Shown here in pieces: positions 27,852 to 35,408 of a stretch of DNA of 64,000 nucleotides (position 1 is its first letter; each line of letters opens with the position of its first letter). The notes under the pieces are model-generated. The model was given only the letters and a program-made list of their open reading frames with translations, did not search any database and was not told where the DNA came from. This DNA comes from Pseudoips prasinana (taxonomy: Eukaryota > Arthropoda > Insecta > Lepidoptera > Nolidae): assembly GCA_951640165.1 (NCBI GenBank), contig OX621266.1, positions 7,750,001-7,814,000 on the forward strand, given 5' to 3'. The translations under genes and the position numbers were made by a program.

Positions 27852-30002
27852 ATGCCCAAACCAGCGCGGGATGCCCTCGGGCATTTTGTGAAACAAGGCC
27901 CTTCTCAGGGCCAACCCAAAGGCCCTTCTCAGGGCCAACCCAAAGGCCCTTCTCAGGGCCAACCCAAAGGCCCTTCTCAGGGCCAACCAAAAGGCCCTTC
28001 TCAGGGCCAACGCGACGCGTCGGCGTCGGAAGGCAGAGCCTTCTACGAAGGGAGAGCGGGCGATGTGTCGGACTCCGACAATGAGTCCGTAACGTCGGAT
28101 GCTAGCTCTATGGCGATCGATCCTCGATCGAGATCGGCATCGAGGAAGCGGACCTTCCTAAAGGTCGTGTCCGATGGCTCCTCGGGCTCGGGTTCAGCTC
28201 GGGTTAAGGAACCAAAGAAAAAGATTAAGGCCAAAAAGGCAATTACAGCGGCAGACACCCACGATGTGGGCTTGGTTGACGCCCAGCGAGAGCTGGACCT
28301 GACTCGGCGGGAGCAGCTCCAGCAAGAGCTGGAGGAGCGGGTTGCGGCCCAGGAGGAACGGGCGCGCGCCGCCCGTGCAAAGTCCGGGTACGGGGCGTCC
28401 CGCGTCCTGTACGCGGACCACTCCTTGGCCGAACTGGAGAAGATGGCCTTGGAGGACGAAGAGGCGATCGTTGAGGTCGCCGCCAAGTCCTCCCACCTAA
28501 AGGGGACGTTCCAGAAGTCCCTAAAATGCCGGGCCGCGAGTCTGCGCGAAATCGTCGCGGAGCTAGTGGGCCGCAAGGCCAACGATGAGTCGCGGCAACT
28601 GCAGGCGAAAGTAGATCGCCTGCAGTCGGAGGTCAGCCAGCTGCACTTAAAGCTGGCTGAAGCCACGGCCCGGCCATCGCAAGCCGAGCCCATACCTGCG
28701 GCGGAGGGTCTTTCATCCACCCCCGGCCTTGAGGATGTCCTCCGCAGGGTGATGGCGGAAGAGAGGGCGTTCGTTCGCTCCTGCCTAGCGGGCATCGAGG
28801 ACCGGCTCCTACCGGAGAAACGCCTCCGACCGCCGCTTGCGGCGGACAAGAGGCGAGAGGAACGGGTGGAAACCTCCCAGAGGGAGGACGCCCTTCTCCC
28901 CTCCACCACCCCGACCAGCCAGCAGGGCTGGACGAAGGTGGTCGGTAAGGGGAAGGGCAAGGGCAAAAGGACGGCAGCTGTCGTCCCTGCCATCCCCGCC
29001 ACCACCACTCCCAGCCAGTCGCAGCCGACTGGCAACGGGAAGGGGAAAGGGAAAGGGAAGGGGAAGAGCACCCCTCCAGCTCCAGCCGTCGCCGCCACCA
29101 CCCCTGCCGGTCAGTCGTCGACTGGCAAGGGAAAGGGAAAGGGTTCGCCCCCAGCCGGTGCCAAGAGGAACCTAGTTCCTCCCAAGACCGCGGCCGTCGT
29201 GGTGACGCTCACCGCAAAGGCCGCGGAGCGGGGTGAGACGTACGCGTCCATAATGGTGCGGGCGCGTGCAAATGCCGATCCCACCAAATTGGGGATCGGT
29301 AAAGTCTCATGCCGCCGGACACAGGCTGGGGCCCGAATCTTCGAGTTCCCGGGTGCTGAGGGCGGGAAAAATGCTGACCTCTTCGCAGCAAAGCTGCAAG
29401 AGGTCATTGCGGACGACGCGAAGGTGGCCAGGCCGGTGAAGTCGGCGGCCTTCGAGGTGACGGACCTGGACGACTCCGTCACCAAGGAGGAGGTGGTAGC
29501 GGCGGTCGCAGCCATAGGTGGCTGCGCAGTCGCAGCGGTGCAGGGCGGGGGCATCAGGCCCGGGCGCGGCGGCATGGGCGCAATTCGCCTGGAGTGCCCA
29601 GTCGCCGCTGCCAAAGCCGTCCTCGAGAAGGGACGGCTTGCCGTCGGGTTCAGCTCGGCGGCGGTCCGGGCCCTTGAGGTCCCGCCGTTGAGGTGTTACC
29701 GGTGCTTCGGCATCGGTCACACCCGGGCCCTCTGTCCGTCCAGTGTTGACAGGACGGACAGCTGCTACCGCTGCGGCAAGGAGGGGCACAAAGCCGCCTC
29801 CTGCGAGGCCACCGCACCGCACTGCGCGGTGTGTGCCGCCAGTGGCCGCCCTGCGGGCCACATTATGAAGGGGAGGAATTGTATTCCTCCCCTTAAGAAG
29901 GGCAAAGCGCAGGCGCCGACCCGGCCCGTCGCTGCCACCGCCACCCCAGTAGCTGGGACCTCGGCGGCTGTGGAGGAGGAGGGTATGATGTCCGATGCAT
30001 AG
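27852..30002 (+). CDS. ORF1 (Gag-like) of SART-like copy A2
   Basis: The product is 716 aa from the ATG at 27852. It has five tandem GPSQGQ units (residues about 17-58), an acidic serine-rich block, the Glu/Arg-rich coiled-coil-like region, lysine-glycine runs (longer than in copy E2) and the three knuckles CYRCFGIGH, CYRCGKEGH and CAVCAASGRPAGH. It is the counterpart of the 14689-16818 product. The stop is TAG at 30000-30002, overlapping ORF2 by 8 nt rather than sharing a TAATG. Confidence 0.92.
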   Translation: MPKPARDALGHFVKQGPSQGQPKGPSQGQPKGPSQGQPKGPSQGQPKGPSQGQRDASASEGRAFYEGRAGDVSDSDNESVTSDASSMAIDPRSRSASRKRTFLKVVSDGSSGSGSARVKEPKKKIKAKKAITAADTHDVGLVDAQRELDLTRREQLQQELEERVAAQEERARAARAKSGYGASRVLYADHSLAELEKMALEDEEAIVEVAAKSSHLKGTFQKSLKCRAASLREIVAELVGRKANDESRQLQAKVDRLQSEVSQLHLKLAEATARPSQAEPIPAAEGLSSTPGLEDVLRRVMAEERAFVRSCLAGIEDRLLPEKRLRPPLAADKRREERVETSQREDALLPSTTPTSQQGWTKVVGKGKGKGKRTAAVVPAIPATTTPSQSQPTGNGKGKGKGKGKSTPPAPAVAATTPAGQSSTGKGKGKGSPPAGAKRNLVPPKTAAVVVTLTAKAAERGETYASIMVRARANADPTKLGIGKVSCRRTQAGARIFEFPGAEGGKNADLFAAKLQEVIADDAKVARPVKSAAFEVTDLDDSVTKEEVVAAVAAIGGCAVAAVQGGGIRPGRGGMGAIRLECPVAAAKAVLEKGRLAVGFSSAAVRALEVPPLRCYRCFGIGHTRALCPSSVDRTDSCYRCGKEGHKAASCEATAPHCAVCAASGRPAGHIMKGRNCIPPLKKGKAQAPTRPVAATATPVAGTSAAVEEEGMMSDA
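29995..30002 (+). promoter_or_regulatory. Variant ORF1/ORF2 junction ATGCATAG
   Basis: Relative to copy E2 a net 4-nt deletion removed the TAATG. ORF2's start now lies 5 nt upstream of the ORF1 stop, so the ORFs overlap by 8 nt in a different frame relation. Whether coupling still works is unknown. The identical variant is present at 37552-37559. Confidence 0.8.
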
Positions 30003-33000
30003 AGTCGAACATCGAATCCTCCAGGCGAACACCAACCACTGCAGAGCGGCACAGGATCTGTTGATGCAGACTGTGGCCGAGTGGTTGGTGGACGTGGCGG
30101 TGGTTGCCGAGCCGTACTCGATACCTGGCCGCTGGCTAGGTGATCGGGACGGCTTGGTGGCGTTGGTGTCGCGGCCTTCCACGGACTCCCCTCCCCTCTC
30201 GCTTTTAGAGAGGGGTCCGGGATACGTGGCCGCCGCGTGGGGAGAAATAGCCCTGGTCGGGGTCTATTTCTCCCCAAACCGCCCTCTAAGGGACTTCGAG
30301 AATTTTCTCGAAGTCCTTACGGCAGTCGTCGGGAGGGCGGCACCACGTCAGGTCGTCGTAATGGGCGACCTGAACGCCAAGTCGGTGGCCTGGGGCAACC
30401 CGGCGGCGTCGTGCAACGTCCGGGGGCGCGCCGCCGAATTTTGGTCGGCTTCGTGCGGCGTGTCCCTCCTGAACAGGGGGGATGTTCACACGTGTGTGCG
30501 GCAACGGGGAGGGTCAGTGGTGGACGTATCGTTCGCCACCCCCGTTCTAGCCGCCCGCGTCGTGAACTGGCGGGTGGAGATGGTGGAGACCCTGTCGGAC
30601 CACCGATATGTGCGGTTCGACATCTCCACCCAGAGCCCGCGGGGGATGGCCCGCTCGGGCCAATCTCCCTTCCCGCGGTGGGCTCTCACCCGCCTGGACC
30701 GGGAGGCAGCCCTGGAGGCAGCGTTCCTCGAGGACTGGCTCTCGCCCCCTGTGCAGGGCACGGACGTCGACGCCGCAGCGGTTCGGCTCCGGGGGTCCCT
30801 GACCGAGGTGTGCAATTCCAGCATGCCTCGGTCTCGCCGTACGCCTCCCCGTCGCGCTGTTTATTGGTCGACGGTGGAGCTGGCGGCGCTCCGGGCCGCG
30901 TGCGTGGAGGCCAGGAGGGCCTACACGCGGAGTCGGCGGCGCACCAGCCGATGTCAGGCGGAGGAGGACCGCCTCTACGCCTCTTACGTAGAGGCAAAGA
31001 CGGTCCTCAAGTTGGCAATGTGCGCCGCCGAAGACTCGGCAAAGGCCGAGATGCTGGAGGGACTCGACAGGGATCCGTTTGGGAGGCCATATAAGCTGGC
31101 GCGGAGCCAGCTGCGCCCTTATGGCCCCCCACTAACGGAGACCCTAGAGCCGGCGTTGCTGGATGGGGTGGTTCGGTCACTGTTTCCGCGCAGGACCGAA
31201 TTCACCCCACCAACGATGAACCCCCCACTGGGGGGGGTGGTGGCTTCGCCGGTGGAGGAGGTCCCTCCGGTTTCGGCGGAGGAATTTGGCGCGGGGGTTC
31301 TGTCCCTCCGCGCGAAAAAGACGGCCCCTGGACCGGATGGCGTCCCCGCACGGGTGGTGGCCATCGCGGCGTCCCTAATGGAGCAGAGGTTTCGGGACCT
31401 CTTCAGCGCTTGCCTGACGGCTGGGAGGTTCCCGAAGATCTGGAAGGAGGGGCAGCTTTGCCTGCTCCGGAAGGAGGGACGCCCGGTGGACTCCCCCTCG
31501 GCATACCGGCCCATCGTTCTGCTCGATGAGGTCGGTAAACTGTTCGAGGGGATCCTCGCCACCCGGCTTAACAGCCATTTGCGGGAGGTAGGGCCAGACC
31601 TGTCGGACGCCCAGTTCGGCTTTCGACAAGGGCGTTCGACGGTCGACGCGGTGGCCCTACTCAGGGGCCAAGTAAAGGCGGCGGTCGAGGCTGGGGACGG
31701 CGTGTTGGCGGTGTCGTTCGACATCGCCAACGCGTTCAACTCCGTGCCCCACTCGACCATATTGGAGGCACTCCGGTACCACGGAGTGCCCCAATATCTG
31801 CGGGCGATCCTGGCCAACTACCTGGAGGACCGGGAGGTCCTCCTGGCGGATAGGACGGCCAGGATCAGGCGCTACGGCGCGGAGTCCGGTGTTCCACAGG
31901 GTTCGGTGCTAGGGCCCCTCTTGTGGAACATCGGATTCGATTGGCTCCTGCGGGGCACCCTCCTCCAGGGCACGAGTGTCATCTGCTACGCGGATGACAC
32001 TCTCCTCGTTGCCCGGGGGAGGGACTTTAGGGAGGCGGCCTGTCTGGCCTCAGCTGGCGGATCCTTAGTGGCAGGTAGGATCCGCCAGCTTGGTTTGAGG
32101 GTGGCGCTGAACAAGACTGAGGCCGTGTTCTTTCACGGGCCTCGGCAGCGCTGCCCTCCTGATGCCCACATCGTGGTGGAGGGCGTCCGTATAGGGGTCG
32201 GGGCCCAGATGAAGTATCTGGGCTTCGTGCTGGACAGCAGGTGGCGCTTCGGCCCGCACTTCAACGGGCTGTCGACGCGCCTGCTCAAAGCCGCGGACGC
32301 CCTCTCATGGCTCCTCCCAAACCTGGGAGGGCCCAAGGAGCGATGCCGGCGCCTCTATGCCGGCATCCTGAAGAGCATGGCCCTATACGGGGCACCCATC
32401 TGGGCGGACTCCCTCCACAGGAGGGAGAATGCAACCGCCATCCGCAGGCCCCAACGGGCCATTGCACAGCGGGTGGCGAGGGCCTACCGCTCAGTGGGGT
32501 TTGCAGCGGCGTGCGCTCTGGCCGGCACCCCTCCCTGGGAATTGGAGGCATGGGTGCTCGCCAGAGTGTACGAATGGGCGGCGCGGCGAAGGGCGCTAGG
32601 TGAGCGCCCCGCCGCGCAAGAGCGGGATGCCGTGCGGCGGGAGGCGAGGGACGCCATCGTCCTGCACTGGGCACGGGACCTCGCCTCCGCCACCTTTGGA
32701 CGCCGGACGCTGGACGCCCTCGGTCCAGTCCTACGGGACTGGCTCGAGCGGCCCCACGGTTTCCTCTCGTTCCGTCTGGTGCAGCTGTTGTCCGGGCATG
32801 GCTGCTTCGGAGCGCACCTGCATCGGATTCAGAGGGAGGTGACCCCGGCGGGCCTCGAGTGTGGAGCCGCGGAGGACACGGCGCAGCACACCCTCGAGGT
32901 GTGCCCAGCCTGGGCTGAGCTGCGCCGTGCCCTGAATGCTGTCGTTGGGCTGGACCTCTCACTTCCCAGTGTGGTGAATTCCATGCTGGGGAGTGAGGAG

Positions 33001-33165
33001 GCTTGGGCGGCGGTTGCCTCCTTTTGCGAAAATGTCATGTCGCAAAAGGAGGCGGCGGAGCGCGCGCGGGAGGATGATCCTCTCGCGCCGCCGCTCCGCA
33101 GGCGAAGAAGGGGTGGGAGACGGCGGTTGTACGATCGTCGCCTCCCTCCTTCTGGTGGTGATTAG
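29995..33165 (+). CDS. ORF2: endonuclease and reverse transcriptase of SART-like copy A2
   Basis: The product is 1056 aa and starts MHRVEHR. Endonuclease motifs (QAN, AEPYS, GDLN, SDH) and RT motifs (SFDIANAF, GVPQGSVLGP, CYADD) are intact. The C-terminal knuckle is altered: where other copies read CHDC or CHEC this one reads GLEC, so the first zinc-ligand cysteine is lost. R1-clade ORF2 knuckles are thought to contribute to RNA binding, so this change may impair retrotransposition although the frame is open. Confidence 0.92.
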   Translation: MHRVEHRILQANTNHCRAAQDLLMQTVAEWLVDVAVVAEPYSIPGRWLGDRDGLVALVSRPSTDSPPLSLLERGPGYVAAAWGEIALVGVYFSPNRPLRDFENFLEVLTAVVGRAAPRQVVVMGDLNAKSVAWGNPAASCNVRGRAAEFWSASCGVSLLNRGDVHTCVRQRGGSVVDVSFATPVLAARVVNWRVEMVETLSDHRYVRFDISTQSPRGMARSGQSPFPRWALTRLDREAALEAAFLEDWLSPPVQGTDVDAAAVRLRGSLTEVCNSSMPRSRRTPPRRAVYWSTVELAALRAACVEARRAYTRSRRRTSRCQAEEDRLYASYVEAKTVLKLAMCAAEDSAKAEMLEGLDRDPFGRPYKLARSQLRPYGPPLTETLEPALLDGVVRSLFPRRTEFTPPTMNPPLGGVVASPVEEVPPVSAEEFGAGVLSLRAKKTAPGPDGVPARVVAIAASLMEQRFRDLFSACLTAGRFPKIWKEGQLCLLRKEGRPVDSPSAYRPIVLLDEVGKLFEGILATRLNSHLREVGPDLSDAQFGFRQGRSTVDAVALLRGQVKAAVEAGDGVLAVSFDIANAFNSVPHSTILEALRYHGVPQYLRAILANYLEDREVLLADRTARIRRYGAESGVPQGSVLGPLLWNIGFDWLLRGTLLQGTSVICYADDTLLVARGRDFREAACLASAGGSLVAGRIRQLGLRVALNKTEAVFFHGPRQRCPPDAHIVVEGVRIGVGAQMKYLGFVLDSRWRFGPHFNGLSTRLLKAADALSWLLPNLGGPKERCRRLYAGILKSMALYGAPIWADSLHRRENATAIRRPQRAIAQRVARAYRSVGFAAACALAGTPPWELEAWVLARVYEWAARRRALGERPAAQERDAVRREARDAIVLHWARDLASATFGRRTLDALGPVLRDWLERPHGFLSFRLVQLLSGHGCFGAHLHRIQREVTPAGLECGAAEDTAQHTLEVCPAWAELRRALNAVVGLDLSLPSVVNSMLGSEEAWAAVASFCENVMSQKEAAERAREDDPLAPPLRRRRRGGRRRLYDRRLPPSGGD

Positions 33166-33488
33166 CGGGTGACAGGCGCGGGGGCGCCTTCGCTCGCATT
33201 GCACTGATCATCACCCTCGTCGGGCGGGAACGGCCGAGCACTCGCGGTCGTTCCCGGGCCCCTCCACTAAGGGAGGGGCGTGAGGGCCCCGCTGTAAAGG
33301 CGGGCGGTCGTCGGTGGGGGACTGGACGTAAAGGCTGTGCCGGTTTCCCAGTCCTCCTCCAAATAGACGATGCGGGAGTGCCGCTGGGTTATTTAAGTGG
33401 GTATGCCGGAGTAGCCGGAGAGTCCCACATAACCCGTCCATCCCCCAAATGGGCGGGTATGCGTAACGCATTTTTTCCCAGCGCAAAC
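33166..33488 (+). other. 3'UTR of SART-like copy A2
   Basis: This is the same hairpin-rich 3'UTR as in the other family-A copies. The stems include 33229-33258 (GGGAACGGCCG with CGGTCGTTCCC), CCCCTCC with GGAGGGG, and GGACTGG with CCAGTCC. It ends in TGCGTAACGCA and GCGCAAAC before the A-tail. Confidence 0.75.
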
Positions 33489-33504
33489 AAAAAAAAAAAA
33501 AAAA

Positions 33505-33518
33505 GGTTAGGTTAGGTT
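33505..33518. repeat. Telomeric repeat remnant GGTTAGGTTAGGTT
   Basis: This 14-bp stub lies between the A-tail of copy A2 and a 3'UTR fragment of another insertion. Confidence 0.85.
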
Positions 33519-33702
33519 GGGACTGGACGTAAAGGCTGTGCCGGTTTCCCAGTCCTCCTCCAAATAGACGATGCGGGAGTGCCGCTGGGTTATTTTAGTG
33601 GGTATGCTGGAGTAGCCGGAGAGTCCCACATAACCCGCCCATCCCCCAATGGGCGGGTATGCGTAACGCATTTTTTCCCAGCGCAAACAAAAAAAAAAAA
33701 AA
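33519..33702 (+). mobile_element. SART-like 3'UTR scrap, 184 bp
   Basis: Only the last 170 nt of a family-A 3'UTR plus A14 remain. The 5' break is at GGGACTGGACG, the left arm of a hairpin whose right arm is CCAGTCC. The flanks on both sides are telomeric repeats. This is an extreme 5' truncation, probably by early halt of reverse transcription. Confidence 0.9.
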
Positions 33703-33721
33703 GGTTAGGTTAGGTTAGGTT
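33703..33721. repeat. Telomeric repeat remnant (GGTTAG)3, 19 bp
   Basis: Three GGTTAG-phase units lie between the scrap's A-tail and the chimeric copy. The duplicate at 41259 carries GGATAG in the last unit. Confidence 0.85.
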
Positions 33722-35039
33722 CGGCCGTGATGCCAGGATCAGGCGCTACGGCGCGGAGTCCGGTGTTCCACAGGGTTCGGTGCTAGGGCCCCTCTTGTGG
33801 AACATCGGATTCGATTGGCTGCTGCGCGGCACCCTCCTCCAGGGCACGAGTGTCATCTGCTACGCGGATGACACTCTCCTCGTTGCCCGGGGGAGGGATT
33901 TTAGGGAGGCGGCCTGTCTGGCCTCAGCTGGCGGATCCTTAGTGGCAGGTAGGATCCGCCAGCTTGGTTTGAGGGTAGCGCTGAACAAGACCGAGGCCGT
34001 GTTCTTTCACGGGCCTCGGCAGCGCTGCCCTCCTGACGCCCACATCGTGGTGGAGGGCGTCCGGATAGGGGTCGGGGCCCAGATGAAGTATCTGGGCCTC
34101 GTGCTGGACAGCAGGTGGCGCTTCGGCCCGCACTTCAGTGGGCTGTCGACGCGCCTGCTAAAAGCCGCGGACGACCTCTCATGGCTCCTCCCGAACCTGG
34201 GCGGGCCCCAGGAGCGATGCCGGCGCCTCTATGCCGGCATCCTCAAAAGCATGGCCCTATATGGGGCTCCCATCTGGGCGGACTCCCTCCACAGGAGGGA
34301 GAATGCAACCGCCATCCGCAGGCCCCAACGGGCCATTGCACAGCGGGTGGCGAGGGCCTACCGCTCAGTGGGTTTTGCGGCGGCGTGCGCTCTGGCCGGC
34401 ACCCCTCCCTGGGAATTGGAGGCATGGGTGCTCGCCAGAGTGTACGAGTGGGCGGCGCGGCGTAGGGCGCTGGGTGAGCGCCCCGCCGCGCAAGAGCGGG
34501 ATGCCGTGCGGCGGGAGGCGAGGGACGCAATCGTCCTACACTGGACACGGGACCTCGCCTCCGCCACATTTGGACGCCGGACGCTGGACGCGCTCGGTCC
34601 AGTCCTGCGGGGCTGGCTCGAGCGGCCCCACGGTTTCCTCTCTTTCCGTCTGGTGCAGGTGTTGTCCGGGCATGGCTGCTTCGGAACGCACCTGCATCGG
34701 ATCCAGAGGGAGGAAACCCCGGCGTGCCACGAGTGTGGAGCCGCGGGGGACACGGCGCAGCACACCCTCGAGGTGTGCCCAGCCTGGGCTGAGCTGCGCC
34801 GTGCCCTGACTGATGTGGTCGGGCAGGACCTCTCACTTCCCAGTGTGGTCAACTCCATGCTGGGGAGTGAGGAGGCTTGGGCGGCGGTTGCCTCCTTTTG
34901 CGAGAATGTCATGTCGCAAAAGGAGGCGGCGGAGCGTGCGCGGGAGGATGATCCTCTCGCGCCGCCGCTCCGCAGGCGAAGAAGGGGTGGGAGACGGCGG
35001 TTGTACGATCGTCGCCTCCCTCCTTCTGGTGGTGATTAG
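33722..35039 (+). pseudogene. ORF2 C-terminal fragment (RT palm onward), copy A3
   Basis: The open frame contains GVPQGSVLGP, CYADDTLL, LNKTEA, MKYLGL, the intact knuckle CHEC...H...C and the normal stop. It lacks the endonuclease and the N-terminal half of RT, including the first catalytic aspartate motif. It has no start signal of its own. Confidence 0.9.
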
Positions 35040-35378
35040 CGGGCGACAGGCGCGGGGGCGCCTTCGCTCGCATTGCACTAATCACCACCCTCGTCGGGCG
35101 GGAACGGCCGAGCACTCACGGTCGTTCCCAGGCCCCTCCACTAAAGGGAGGGGCGTGCGGGCCCCGCTGTAAAGGCGGGCGGTCGTCGGCGGGGGACTGG
35201 ACGTAAAGGCTGAGCCGGTTTCCCAGTCCTCCTCCACACAGACGATGCGGGAGTGCCGCTGGGTTATTTTAGTGGGTATGCCGGAGTAGCCGGAGAGTCC
35301 CACATAACCCGTCCATCCCCCAATGGGCGGGTATGCGTAACGCATTTTTTCCCAGCGCAAACAAAAAAAAAAAAAAAA
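33722..35378 (+). mobile_element. SART-like 5'-truncated copy with chimeric 5' edge (copy A3)
   Basis: The first 11-13 nt (CGGCCGTGATG) match the 5' edge of the family-B copy at 42946, not family A. From CCAGGATCAGG onward the sequence is family-A ORF2, then 3'UTR (35040-35362) and A16. The switch occurs at a 2-nt microhomology (GC). The copy's tail is joined directly to the second copy of the module. Confidence 0.88.
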
Positions 35379-35408
35379 TGCCTTGCAGCTACGAATTACG
35401 CGGAGATA

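Larger units (their letters stand above)
27822..33504 (+). mobile_element. SART-like element, nearly full length (family A, copy A2, first copy of the tandem module)
   Basis: This copy contains 30 nt of 5'UTR (starting TGCCTTGCAG), ORF1, ORF2, the 3'UTR and A16. By comparison with the copy at 45159 it lacks about 125 nt at the 5' end, including the terminal GGGGAACC box. Its 5' side touches the preceding copy's poly-A tail without telomeric repeat; its 3' side runs into GGTTAGGTTAGGTT. Both ORFs are open. Confidence 0.92.

Noticed and set aside
35253..35408. N-terminal extension of ORF1 in copy A2' through the upstream 3'UTR and A-tail
   Set aside because: The frame is open only because the A-tail has 16 nt; the first copy has 17 and is out of frame. 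The conserved ATG at 35409 is the start.
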